Counted from the stretch's first letter, positions 1 to 7,566 are shown. The stretch is 16,420 nucleotides of DNA from Gammaproteobacteria bacterium (GCA_023228645.1 JALOAT010000068.1:1-16420); one strand, 5' to 3'. Made by a program: numbers and translations. The notes: generated from the letters alone by a model not told the origin.

Positions 1-22
1 TATATTGACTATAATTTCGCCC

Positions 23-41
23 TACAAAGTAAAGCTTTGTA
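23..41 (+). other. Short hairpin upstream of the tRNA
   Basis: TACAAAG (23-29) and CTTTGTA (35-41) are perfect 7-bp inverted arms around a 5-nt loop, just before the tRNA. It could be a processing stem in the precursor. There is no T-run, so it is not a convincing terminator. Confidence 0.3.
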
Positions 42-49
42 CTACAGGT

Positions 50-126
50 GGGTCTTTAGCTCAGTTGGTTAGAGCCCTCCGCTCATAACGGAGTGGTCAT
101 GTGTTCGAGTCACATAGGACCCACCA
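50..126 (+). tRNA. tRNA-Met (anticodon CAT), integration target
   Basis: A full 77-nt cloverleaf can be folded by eye. The acceptor stem GGGTCTT (50-56) pairs with AGGACCC (116-122), with one G-U pair. The D-stem is GCTC/GAGC (59-62/72-75), and the anticodon stem CTCCG/CGGAG (77-81/89-93) encloses loop CTCATAA with anticodon CAT at 84-86. The T-arm has loop TTCGAGT, and the terminal CCA is encoded (124-126). The G-C first pair rules out initiator tRNA. Elongator Met is preferred, but a lysidine-modified Ile2 tRNA with the same anticodon cannot be excluded by eye. A TATAAT at 10-15 would suit a -10 box. The gene is intact because the element supplies an identical 3' half at attL. Confidence 0.93.
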
Positions 127-127
127 C
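80..127 (+). repeat. attL core repeat (48 bp)
   Basis: These 48 bases, from the anticodon stem through the encoded CCA plus one base, recur without mismatch at 16294-16341 in the same orientation. This is the usual identity block of a tyrosine-recombinase integration at a tRNA gene. The match stops at base 79 on one side and 128 on the other. Confidence 0.95.
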
Positions 128-197
128 TTACAAACTTCCTAAATAACGAAACTTCAAAGACTTTAACAAAATAAAAAAAGATAAGCCAAAAATAGCT

Positions 198-221
198 TAC
201 CCCACTTTTTACCCCACTTTT
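198..221 (+). repeat. Integrase arm-type site, left copy (two 12-bp units)
   Basis: Two perfect tandem copies of TACCCCACTTTT occupy 24 bp, 70 bp inside the attL core. The same 24 bp occurs in the same orientation at 16145-16168, inside attR. Paired short repeats on both sides of the core are what arm-binding tyrosine recombinases (lambda Int type) recognise. The left copy overlaps the last codons of the leftward gene at 220-858. Integrase binding is inferred. Confidence 0.65.
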
Positions 222-858
222 AAGATTTATTATTGTTTTCTGCCTCTACTACATCCATTAAATACTTTGCTTTATTGTACTTGCTATTAATCAATGAATC
301 TTTCAATTTTTCTTCTCTTTCTTTTTCAAGTTCTAACATAATCCTAACATGACTACAAAAATACTCAAATATAAAACTGTCTAATTTTTGAAATTCATTA
401 ACAACCAAAAGTTTAACGCCAGCAGGTGTTGGAATTTTGGCTTTATGTTTTGAATTGTACCTTAGTTTTTTAAGGTCTTCTTGGCTTACAATATGCACTT
501 TAAAATAGTCGTCGTCCATTGTATATATGTATTGAACTAAATCTTCAATGCTAATAGCCTTGTTATTCTCTTTCAAATATTGATTTAAAAAATTAAGAAT
601 AATGGATGTTGTAGCTTTTGGTAGTTTTTTTTGAAGTTGTAAATAAAAATTAAAACTCCTATCTTTTAGGTAATTGCTATTTTCAAGCTCTTCCAACTTT
701 TCAATTTTCCCAGTTTCTAAAAACTCAATTATATCTGTATCATCAAAATAATTTAAAAGCTTTGTTATTGCCCGCTCTTCTGCCTGCCACTTTGCCCATG
801 TCTGTCTTGTAAATCCAAATAATTTTTCAGCATTTTTGTAATGAATTTTATTAACCAT
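220..858 (-). CDS. Hypothetical protein with HTH-like N-terminus (212 aa)
   Basis: I do not recognise a named family. Residues 8-30 (KNAEKLFGFTRQTWAKWQ region) read like a helix-turn-helix of the kind that introduces phage-style regulators. They are followed by a short segment ending in EFLETGKIEKLEELE, which I associate with small regulators common in Campylobacterota. The remaining ~150 residues are charged and helical, with no membrane segment. The start is supported by AAGGGTGG just upstream (complement of 862-869) and a TATAAT-like -10 box (complement of 889-894). The gene is transcribed toward attL and divergently from the excisionase-like gene, the usual place for an element regulator. 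Role as DNA-binding regulator or cargo is inference. Confidence 0.6.
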   Translation of the reverse strand: MVNKIHYKNAEKLFGFTRQTWAKWQAEERAITKLLNYFDDTDIIEFLETGKIEKLEELENSNYLKDRSFNFYLQLQKKLPKATTSIILNFLNQYLKENNKAISIEDLVQYIYTMDDDYFKVHIVSQEDLKKLRYNSKHKAKIPTPAGVKLLVVNEFQKLDSFIFEYFCSHVRIMLELEKEREEKLKDSLINSKYNKAKYLMDVVEAENNNKS

Positions 859-1018
859 TTTCCACCCTTATAATGTAATATATTTAACATTATACTAAAA
901 AAGACACAAATATGTATCAATATGTACAAAAATTAAGTATAGTTTAAAGTTTATGTAAATATAATAACATTTTAATATAAAAAGTTAGTTTATGTAAATA
1001 ATTGTAAGGAGATAGAAA
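859..1018. promoter_or_regulatory. Divergent control region with repeated TATGTA boxes
   Basis: The 160-bp spacer between the leftward regulator-like gene and the rightward excisionase-like gene is very AT-rich. It contains a perfect 14-bp direct repeat, AGTTTATGTAAATA, at 948-961 and 987-1000. The core TATGTA also occurs at 911-916 and 921-926, giving four copies in one orientation. A rightward -10 box TATAAT lies at 960-965, touching the first 14-bp copy. A leftward -10 box lies at 889-894. AAGGAG at 1006-1011 is the ribosome site of the rightward gene. The repeats are plausible operators for one of the flanking HTH proteins. Confidence 0.5.
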
Positions 1019-1231
1019 ATGATAGATAGAAAAATAGATAGCAAAGAACTAAGTGAAAAGGGATTGGTCGTTGATGGAGTTGAAATATTACCTCCGACCG
1101 CGGAAACAACCTTGTCTCAGTTGAGAACGAAACGACAAATACCTTATATTAAAATATATGGAAAATGTTACTACCAAGTGAGTGAATTAATTGAGTGGGC
1201 AAATAGTAAAAAAGTAGCTGTAGCAAGTTAG
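1019..1231 (+). CDS. Excisionase-like small HTH protein (70 aa)
   Basis: This small basic protein has a C-terminal segment (about residues 31-64: TLSQLRTKRQIPYIKIYGKC followed by YYQVSELIEWANSKK). It has the pattern of the MerR-like HTH_17/excisionase domain, in which a recognition helix is followed by a (K/R)IG-type wing and a tyrosine-rich strand before a final 'W' helix. Such proteins act as recombination directionality factors or as AlpA-type regulators. Here they would bend the att site to favour excision. A strong AAGGAG sits 7 bases before the ATG. It is the first rightward gene after the divergent control region, near the attachment site opposite the integrase. Excisionase versus pure regulator cannot be settled by reading. 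Confidence 0.68.
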   Translation: MIDRKIDSKELSEKGLVVDGVEILPPTAETTLSQLRTKRQIPYIKIYGKCYYQVSELIEWANSKKVAVAS

Positions 1232-1233
1232 TC

Positions 1234-1278
1234 GTTAGAGTCTCATAACCGTCGCCAAACTGTAAAAGAGACCCTAAC
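1234..1278 (+). other. Imperfect hairpin after the excisionase-like gene
   Basis: GTTAGAGTCTC (1234-1244) and GAGACCCTAAC (1268-1278) form an 11-bp stem with one A/C mismatch and a 23-nt loop, three bases after the stop codon. No T-run follows, so a Rho-independent terminator is doubtful. It may be an RNA-processing or attenuating structure in the 151-bp gap before the next gene. Confidence 0.4.
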
Positions 1279-1382
1279 TAATACAAAACCATTAACTGAA
1301 TAAGATAAAGGCTTGTGACTGCAATTATAGCACTCTTAGCCTCAAACCTTGTTTAGAAAAAAAATAGATAAGGAATATAAAT

Positions 1383-2108
1383 ATGAGTGCAGCACTCCCA
1401 CTACAAAAAAATAGTTGTTATTTTTCACACGATGCAGATGCTAAAGATGATTTAAGATGTGCTTTTTTAATTGATGACATGGGACCTGAGGGTTACGGCA
1501 TTTTCTGGATTCTGGTCGAAACTCTACGAGGACAGAAAGATTACAGATACCCATTGCGTCTAGTGCCTACAATTGCTCGAAAATATAATACAACTCCAAG
1601 CAAAGTAGCAGATGTCATTCAAAAGTATGAGTTGTTTAAACTGGATGAAGAAAGCTTTTTTTTCAGTGAATCTCTAAATCGAAGAATGAGCTTTTTCGAG
1701 CAAAAAAAGAAACAACAAGTAGAGGCTGGTAAAAAAAGTGCAAAAGTACGTCAAGCAAAAAGAGAGCAACAGCTTTTAGAGTTGAGTGTATCTGACTCAA
1801 CTGAACGACCCTCAAACGACCCTTCAACAATTAAACTAAAAGAAACTAAACTAAAAGAAACTAAAAGAAAAGAAACTCTCTCTCTAAGGGAAGGGTTTGA
1901 AAAATTTCGAAATGAGTTCAAAAAAATATATACCAAACAAGAGTTTTATGTGAACGGCGGCGGATTTGATGGGATACCTCTCGTGCTGAACTTGGATGGT
2001 TTGATTATGAACGCTCGTAATTTACAGTTTCTACCAAAAAAAACAGCGTTTGAAATTTGGGATTATCTCTATAATAATCAATCAGAGTACCTGCTAGAAG
2101 TTAGCTAG
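1383..2108 (+). CDS. Lin1244/Lin1753-domain (DUF4373) replication-like protein
   Basis: Residues about 10-110 match the Lin1244/Lin1753 N-terminal pattern: YFSHDADAKDDLRCAFLIDD, a G.EGYGIFWILVETLR core, and FFSESLNRRM near the end. This domain is typical of phage and mobile-element proteins placed where replication initiators of the DnaD/RepR kind sit. A Lys-rich repeat linker (KLKETKLKETKRKET, about residues 149-163) follows, then a C-terminal region of ~75 residues. The linker is low-complexity and common in this family. AAGGA at the ribosome site supports the ATG. The gene precedes a hairpin-rich non-coding block that could be its target. A role in replicating the excised circle is inference; no catalytic motif is visible. 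Confidence 0.7.
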   Translation: MSAALPLQKNSCYFSHDADAKDDLRCAFLIDDMGPEGYGIFWILVETLRGQKDYRYPLRLVPTIARKYNTTPSKVADVIQKYELFKLDEESFFFSESLNRRMSFFEQKKKQQVEAGKKSAKVRQAKREQQLLELSVSDSTERPSNDPSTIKLKETKLKETKRKETLSLREGFEKFRNEFKKIYTKQEFYVNGGGFDGIPLVLNLDGLIMNARNLQFLPKKTAFEIWDYLYNNQSEYLLEVS

Positions 2109-2115
2109 AGGTGCT

Positions 2116-2168
2116 TTTAAGCCTTCATTTGAGCTTAGTTAATACCTAACTTCAAATGAAGGCTTAAA
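2116..2168 (+). other. Hairpin 1 (17-bp perfect stem)
   Basis: Bases 2116-2132 and 2152-2168 are perfect 17-bp inverted arms around a 19-nt loop, starting 8 bases after the stop of the Lin1244-type gene. The right arm shares AGGCTTAAA (2160-2168) with the left arm of hairpin 2, so both cannot form fully at once. It could end transcription, but no T-run follows. Confidence 0.75.
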
Positions 2169-2202
2169 GCTCTCAAATCGAATATATGAGAGCTTTAAGC
2201 CT
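2160..2202 (+). other. Hairpin 2 (16-bp perfect stem, competes with hairpin 1)
   Basis: AGGCTTAAAGCTCTCA (2160-2175) is perfectly complementary to 2187-2202, with an 11-nt loop. Its left arm overlaps the right arm of hairpin 1. Such paired alternatives occur in attenuators and in single-strand origins; the function here is unknown. Confidence 0.75.
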
Positions 2203-2407
2203 GTGTTATTTCAAATTATTCCATCAACAAGCAAAAGCATAATAACCCCGAAATTCGGTAAAAAGTGGGATGAGCGAATGTACCTGTACATGCATACCTC
2301 TAGGTATGACAATGTTGGTAGATGTCTATTGTTAATTATATTATCTATTATAAAGTCCTAAAAATAGGGCTTTTAGTGGATAAAAACTATAGAAATAGGA
2401 GATTAAT
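2203..2407. promoter_or_regulatory. Non-coding leader of the transfer operon
   Basis: This block holds a series of small palindromes. ATGTAC/GTACAT is at 2278-2283/2286-2291, and CATACC/GGTATG at 2293-2298/2303-2308. AAAGTCCTA/TAGGGCTTT is at 2352-2360/2365-2373; it contains one G-U pair and ends in TTTT, like a weak intrinsic terminator. AT-rich sequence at 2329-2351 (TTGTTA, TATTAT) is the best promoter candidate. AGGAG at 2398-2402 serves the ATG at 2408. The two small palindromes upstream of the promoter candidate look like operator sites. Confidence 0.4.
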
Positions 2408-3148
2408 ATGCAAAAAGAGATGAGAGTAGTGAGTTTCGCGAATGCGTACATGGGGTATAAGCAAGCCCACGAATTGAAAGATGATGTTGTCGGAAATATG
2501 GTTGATTTTAAAAATTGGATGCTTGAAAATGGCTTAAAAATTGATGAGAAGGACATGCTCCAGAGTATGTTCGTTGTGGGAAAAATTACTGAAAATGAGG
2601 AGAGAAAAATGGAAAAAAGTGAATTAAAAGAGCGTCAAGATGGGGCTTTCGAGCGAGATGGTAAGATTTTTGTAAAGATTGGAAATGAGTTATATGAGGA
2701 GTCTCTTTTACTTAAATTGATTGAAAAAAATGAAAAGCAATTTAAAGGGTTTAAAAATCCAAAAACACAAGAGAGACTTTGGTTAATTGGTGTTGTGGTT
2801 GTGTTGATCATGTTGGTTTTTAGTTCTAATTTACATGGGTATAACACCCATGAGGAGAGAATTAAATCAGAAGACATTATTATTCAAAATGCTAGGAAAT
2901 CCGCTCGGGAGGTGGTTATACCTCCTGAACCATTAAGTTGTGAAGGCAAAAAAATCAAATGGACAAAAGCCAAATATTACAGATTTAAAGGTGATTTCAC
3001 GGATTATTTTGTATCTCTATATTCGGGTTTTTACACTCAATCTCAGAAAGATTGGTTCACTCAAAACACCGCTCTCATCGACGATAAGAGGGTTTTGTGT
3101 GTCAACAAAAAAAGGGTAAAAAATGCAAAAAGTAAACATACTAACTAA
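2408..3148 (+). CDS. Unrecognised single-pass membrane protein (246 aa)
   Basis: This is the first gene of the rightward transfer operon, with a good AGGAG site. The N-terminal ~120 residues are charged and cytoplasmic-looking. A single hydrophobic segment follows at about 124-140 (LWLIGVVVVLIMLVF). The C-terminal ~105 residues would lie in the periplasm, with two cysteines (C178, C231) that could pair. I cannot assign a family. The topology resembles the bitopic accessory proteins of conjugation loci. It shares a co-transcribed block with a VirB6-like protein, so a role at the envelope in DNA transfer or in entry exclusion is a guess. It overlaps the next gene by 26 bp in a different frame, suggesting translational coupling. 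Confidence 0.7.
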   Translation: MQKEMRVVSFANAYMGYKQAHELKDDVVGNMVDFKNWMLENGLKIDEKDMLQSMFVVGKITENEERKMEKSELKERQDGAFERDGKIFVKIGNELYEESLLLKLIEKNEKQFKGFKNPKTQERLWLIGVVVVLIMLVFSSNLHGYNTHEERIKSEDIIIQNARKSAREVVIPPEPLSCEGKKIKWTKAKYYRFKGDFTDYFVSLYSGFYTQSQKDWFTQNTALIDDKRVLCVNKKRVKNAKSKHTN

Positions 3149-4196
3149 CTTTTATCCCGCTGTATTGTGGGATGTTCCTGTGTTTGGTAATAAAAAAGAG
3201 GTTAAATCCGGTTTATATAAAAAGAGGGTTGAATCTGATGAAAAATTCACTCAAATAAAGAGTGACTTGATTGAATCGGGTTTAAGCAGTGCTTCGGTTT
3301 TTGAAGTCGGGGTTTTGAAATATTTACCTCCTTTTCTATTTTTAGCTTTAATCTTCTCGGTAAATCTATATTATCCCTCTATGCTTGGGTTGATGAGTGC
3401 TAGTCTTGCGTATATTGCTTATTATGTGATTAAAGATAAGGTTTCGGATTTCTTTGCGAATTTGTTTTTGTTTGCTCTCTTTGTCTTTTTCATAGTTTTA
3501 TATGCTTCTAATTATCTTCTCTTCTCAAAACTCCACATCAACGGGGTCGCGAGCTATTCAATTCAATATTTCGTAATGTTTTATATCCTAGAGAGGGTTT
3601 TAGTTGATATCTATCTTCTTGGGTTTAAGGGTTGGAAGAAAGTTGATAAGGCGAATTTGAGCTATGTGAAGATTGTGGATGATAATTTAGAGGCTAAAGA
3701 GAAGAGAGGTCGTGAAGTTTTTAGGAGATGGTTTTTTGGATTTCTCGGAGTAGTGGCACTTCTCTCGTTTATTCTTGGTGGAGCGGAGTTTTATAATAAG
3801 GTTATGATTGTGACCACGATCGAAAAAAAGCTTGAAAAAGATGAAAAAACAGAGAGTGAGGTTTTAAGATTAAAATCTTCTAAGATTCTTGAAGAGAGAT
3901 TGATAAATCAATCAAAAATTCTTAAATTCAAAATTCCTAATAGTGATATCGAATTGCTAAGAGAGGATTTTGATAAATATGTTGCGACTAGGCCGATCGC
4001 TTATGAAAAAGTTGTAATTAACTCTACTATCCAAATGGTTCGCGCTCGTGATGGTTCCCCTTTTAAATTAGATTTTTCAACTAAAAAGTTTATAGCTCCT
4101 GTATGTTTTGTCAAAAAATACAAAGACGGGAAATTTAGATGGCATTTTATGTATTCAAAACAAGAAGTTGTTATTATGAATACTGAGGCGAGGTAA
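3123..4196 (+). CDS. Unrecognised polytopic membrane protein (357 aa)
   Basis: About five hydrophobic segments are visible, at roughly 66-84, 86-103, 110-131, 145-167 and 203-222. They are followed by a Lys/Glu-rich coiled-coil-like stretch (232-262) and a soluble C-terminal domain of ~95 residues. No signal peptide or known motif is seen. The start overlaps the end of the preceding gene by 26 bp, and its ribosome site (AGGG) lies inside that gene. The stop is 5 bases from the next ATG, so it is part of the same operon. By position it may partner the VirB6-like protein downstream. Multi-TM proteins of unknown family in this place can also be exclusion factors. No function is claimed. Confidence 0.7.
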   Translation: MQKVNILTNFYPAVLWDVPVFGNKKEVKSGLYKKRVESDEKFTQIKSDLIESGLSSASVFEVGVLKYLPPFLFLALIFSVNLYYPSMLGLMSASLAYIAYYVIKDKVSDFFANLFLFALFVFFIVLYASNYLLFSKLHINGVASYSIQYFVMFYILERVLVDIYLLGFKGWKKVDKANLSYVKIVDDNLEAKEKRGREVFRRWFFGFLGVVALLSFILGGAEFYNKVMIVTTIEKKLEKDEKTESEVLRLKSSKILEERLINQSKILKFKIPNSDIELLREDFDKYVATRPIAYEKVVINSTIQMVRARDGSPFKLDFSTKKFIAPVCFVKKYKDGKFRWHFMYSKQEVVIMNTEAR

Positions 4197-4201
4197 TTAT
4201 T

Positions 4202-7021
4202 ATGTTTAATAAAATTATATGGATAATTGCTTATTTATTATTAGCGGTGCAGGGTGCGAATGCGTATGACCCTGCGGCGGAGGTTGATGCCAATTTTGAA
4301 TCGACTTATAGTACGAGTTTGGTGGATCAAAAGGTTCATCAGACAACGCTTAGTGAAGTACAAGAATCAAATTCTGATTCTAATTATAAAAAGATATATG
4401 AAGAGAATCGTGCAGGGAAAGTGATCAAAGAGACTCAATATTTTCAAAGTGTCACGATGCCTAGCTGTGAGGGGCCCGAGGACTATGTATGCCCTCCTTT
4501 AATTGACAATTTCGCAAAAGAGGGGTTAAGAACAAGGTTAAACGAGTTTGATTTAACTACGGGTAGAGCTAGTTGTTCAGTCTTGCCAGCTTTGGATTTC
4601 GGAGTACCTTTAACTAAAGATAGCGAATCAAGAATCCTTCACACTCAAACCTTTGTGAATCAGGCTTGTGTAGTAAAATACTCAGTAGGTAAAAATCAAA
4701 GTACTTCCGACGATATAAAAAAGCTCAAAAAAGAAAATTCTTTATTTTTAGAGGAGTTGAAGCAACAGCAATTTAAAAACACGACAGACTATACAAACGG
4801 GCAAGATGAGTTTCTTGACCTCGCAGACATTCTTGATGGATTGGTTAGTTTTAATGTTGATAAATTCGACTTAGAAGCTACGCTTTTATCTCAAGATTTG
4901 AAGACGAGAACGGGATACACCGTCCTTCCTAACGACTCGGTTGTCGAGAACATGACTCAATCGGTCAAAGGACTCTGGGACATTATTAAGGGCGACGGAT
5001 GGGATTCAGACAGATTCTATAAAGACCAAAAAGTTCAAGCTCGAATCCGTGATGCTAGTGCCGCGGTTGCTAATAGTTCTTACTTCATGCTTTTGCAATT
5101 TTGGCTGCACTCTCAAAACTTAATTCTTGATATCTCCCTCGTTTTGGCTTTTATTCTAGTATCGTACAACATATTTGCTACTTGGGCATTGCCTTCGGCG
5201 ACCGCAAAAATGATGAAGCTCGAGTATCAAAGAGAGAATCATGCTCAGAGAGGTATAGCAGGGGTTTTAATGCTTATCATGCTTTTTGCAGGGGATGTTG
5301 AAAAGCTTAATATTCAATATGAAAATTCCGACGGAATAATAGAATCGGAATTAATTGTTCAACAAAGTAACATGCAAGCTCTTATTCAGTTATTGTATTC
5401 AGAGACGAATTGGATGGCGGATAAATTTACAGAGGTTGGTATTAAGGCTTATCTCTCCTCTATCAACGGTTCCGCTGGCTTATTTGATTCTGCTCAAATC
5501 GACGCATTGGCGAGCGAAGAGATTATCTTAAAAAAACAGCAAATTCAACTCGCGAAAATTGATACTGATATGTGTGTCGCAAATTATGATACTCAGCTGA
5601 TATTGAGTAGATTAAAAAGTTATAGAACCTCTTCTCTTGACAAAAGGGATTATGACTTTTACGACTATAAGAGTAAGGGATGGGTCTTAGATTCTTCACC
5701 TGAAATATCACCTTTACGGGCTAATCCATATCCAAAATCTGAGCGTGAGGCTCAGGCTATGATGTATATATCTTCCACTCAAGGGAATATTTCTCCTTAT
5801 AATTCTGCCTCTGCGGATGTTGATGCTGGGGTTGTTAAGCGGGATGCTTATAATAAGTTTAGAACGCCTAACTACTCAGCTTTAAGTTTATCAGGGTGTT
5901 ACCAGAATAAAAAAAAGATGATAGAGACTGATTCTAGAATTAGAGAGATTCAGGAACAGTTTCAAAGTATGGGGAGTGCTTCGCAAAAACAAGCGAAACT
6001 TGAGTATTTAAAAATAGTGAACGAAATAATCTGGAATGCTTACGGGAAGTTGGGTTATTTAAGTATCTCATTTCTACCTGCGACCGCCATGATGGTAGAC
6101 CAAATCGGTATCGTCGGCGACCTCGATAAAATCGAAAAAGCGATTGACGATGCGGTTGAATCTGGGGGTGAAGATGCGATTACTGAGTTAACAACCGACA
6201 CGCTTAAATCAATTAGCGAGGACATGCCCTATCTCGCGATGATGGGTGGTTATCAGCTGGCAAAAATCATACATCCTATAAAAGATAAGATAATTGACGA
6301 TTCACTCAGAATGGCGGGAAATGCTACCGCGATGGTAAGTTTCGGAGCTGGACGGGTTGCCGTAGATGGAATCCGAGTTATGAGAAAAATTCGTAATAAG
6401 CTGAAAATTGGAAACGAAGAAATAGATGTTTTAGACCTTCAGATTGCGGCAATCGTGATAAAAAGTATTTTCAAGTCGTTAATTTATGCAACTCTGATAG
6501 TCGGGGCTTTGATGCTCTTCATCTTGCTTTTTATTGAGAAGCTTTTCGCGTTTATATCCTCTTTGTTTTTGATTATGTACGCGTTTAGCAATAACCAAGC
6601 GGAAAGGTTGCAAGCGGCGGCAGCTAAGATATTTATAGTCGGATTTAAAACGGTTTTAATCGTGATATGTATCATCATGGGAATGTATGCTTTTGTTCTT
6701 GTCAACACATTTGAGATGATATTCGTCGAGAGCTTTTTTAAGACGATGGATACGATTGAGAATGCGAGTTGGGCGATTCAGATGGAAGATTTCTCCATGA
6801 GTAACATCATGAGTTTAGTCGAGATTTTCTTTTCAAAATACATATTTTACGGGGTTGCGAAATTTAGTTTCATGTTTTTGAAGCTGATTCTAGCATTTAA
6901 CATTATGTTTAAAATGCCAGGATATGTCATAGAGTTGATTTACGAGCGAATGAACTCGGTGGCGGACGGCATAGGCGAGACAATGCAGAGTGTGTCTGAA
7001 AAAACTACTATGAAAATTTAA
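4202..7021 (+). CDS. VirB6/TrbL/TraG-N-like polytopic transfer protein (939 aa)
   Basis: The protein begins with a clear signal peptide (MFNKIIWIIAYLLLAVQGANA, cleavage likely after A21). A long soluble region of ~280 residues follows, with four cysteines (about 88, 96, 125 and 155) that suit disulfides in the periplasm. Two hydrophobic segments lie near 305-327 and 350-363. A long central region precedes at least five further hydrophobic segments between about 750 and 910. The plan is a signal or soluble head followed by a C-terminal cluster of membrane helices, as in VirB6/TrbL, the N-terminal part of F-type TraG, and DotA/TraY inner-membrane channel proteins. Which of these is closest cannot be decided by eye. 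It would form part of the inner-membrane channel. It lies in an element without VirB4, so it may replace the matching subunit of a helper machine. Confidence 0.62.
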   Translation: MFNKIIWIIAYLLLAVQGANAYDPAAEVDANFESTYSTSLVDQKVHQTTLSEVQESNSDSNYKKIYEENRAGKVIKETQYFQSVTMPSCEGPEDYVCPPLIDNFAKEGLRTRLNEFDLTTGRASCSVLPALDFGVPLTKDSESRILHTQTFVNQACVVKYSVGKNQSTSDDIKKLKKENSLFLEELKQQQFKNTTDYTNGQDEFLDLADILDGLVSFNVDKFDLEATLLSQDLKTRTGYTVLPNDSVVENMTQSVKGLWDIIKGDGWDSDRFYKDQKVQARIRDASAAVANSSYFMLLQFWLHSQNLILDISLVLAFILVSYNIFATWALPSATAKMMKLEYQRENHAQRGIAGVLMLIMLFAGDVEKLNIQYENSDGIIESELIVQQSNMQALIQLLYSETNWMADKFTEVGIKAYLSSINGSAGLFDSAQIDALASEEIILKKQQIQLAKIDTDMCVANYDTQLILSRLKSYRTSSLDKRDYDFYDYKSKGWVLDSSPEISPLRANPYPKSEREAQAMMYISSTQGNISPYNSASADVDAGVVKRDAYNKFRTPNYSALSLSGCYQNKKKMIETDSRIREIQEQFQSMGSASQKQAKLEYLKIVNEIIWNAYGKLGYLSISFLPATAMMVDQIGIVGDLDKIEKAIDDAVESGGEDAITELTTDTLKSISEDMPYLAMMGGYQLAKIIHPIKDKIIDDSLRMAGNATAMVSFGAGRVAVDGIRVMRKIRNKLKIGNEEIDVLDLQIAAIVIKSIFKSLIYATLIVGALMLFILLFIEKLFAFISSLFLIMYAFSNNQAERLQAAAAKIFIVGFKTVLIVICIIMGMYAFVLVNTFEMIFVESFFKTMDTIENASWAIQMEDFSMSNIMSLVEIFFSKYIFYGVAKFSFMFLKLILAFNIMFKMPGYVIELIYERMNSVADGIGETMQSVSEKTTMKI

Positions 7022-7038
7022 AATAAGGAGATAGGAAA

Positions 7039-7566
7039 ATGGCAGATATTGGCGAATTAAAACAGGTTCTTGAGGACATAACCTTTGAAGCTTCACGGCT
7101 TCAAAAGGCGGTCGTTGAGATTAAAGAGATTGAAGATCTAGCGAAGATTTCGGAGCATTTAAAAAAGCTTGAAAACTTCAAAATTGATACCTCAAGACTT
7201 GAGGTTGAGTTTGAAAGAGAGATTTTAAAGGTCGGTAACCAGCTTAAAAAGCTTGGCTCAAAGGTGGATTTTTCAGAACTTGACGAGATATCTGAAAAAT
7301 TGAGACAGATAAATAAACAGGTTAAGCCTCAGAGATGGGTTAGTCTGTTTTTGGTTTTATTGCTTGGGTTAATGGCAGGGTACTCTTTGAATATTTATAG
7401 GCCTATTGTCCCAGTAAGTAAAACAGATAGATTGATGGGAATGTTTGAGAGTGAAGGTGTCAAAATCGGTGAAAATCAGGAAGTGTTTTTTATGACTGTT
7501 CCAGAAAATAGCAAGATTGAAGTCAGAAATGTAAAAGGCGGCAAAGCCGTGATTTTAAAAAAATAA
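7039..7566 (+). CDS. Coiled-coil protein with one membrane segment (175 aa)
   Basis: Residues 1-95 are a heptad-like, Lys/Glu/Leu-rich helical region. A single hydrophobic segment at about 102-120 (VSLFLVLLLGLMAGYSL) follows, then a ~55-residue C-terminal domain. An AAGGAG site lies upstream of the ATG. Spacing to both neighbours is 17 bases or less, so it is co-transcribed. Membrane-tethered coiled-coil proteins occur among mobilization auxiliaries (MobB-type) and could link the relaxosome to the membrane. The family is not recognised, and this role is inference from context. Confidence 0.65.
   Translation: MADIGELKQVLEDITFEASRLQKAVVEIKEIEDLAKISEHLKKLENFKIDTSRLEVEFEREILKVGNQLKKLGSKVDFSELDEISEKLRQINKQVKPQRWVSLFLVLLLGLMAGYSLNIYRPIVPVSKTDRLMGMFESEGVKIGENQEVFFMTVPENSKIEVRNVKGGKAVILKK

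Noticed and set aside
1840..1880. Repeated AAACTAAAAGAA-type units as a regulatory or CRISPR-like repeat
   Set aside because: It encodes the KLKET linker of the 241-aa protein, a common low-complexity linker in that family; there are no spacers.
1751..1936. Leftward frame of 61 codons inside the Lin1244-type gene
   Set aside because: Antisense to a well-supported gene, with serine/leucine-rich content that mirrors the Lys/Glu codons of the linker repeat.
2341..2877. Two leftward frames (2341-2556 and 2635-2877)
   Set aside because: Both lie opposite the 246-aa membrane gene or its leader, have no ribosome site and overlap the operon start.
4202..7021. Reading the 939-aa protein as a large adhesin or surface exclusion lipoprotein
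   Set aside because: The signal peptide has no lipobox cysteine at the cleavage site, and the C-terminal cluster of membrane helices fits an inner-membrane channel protein.
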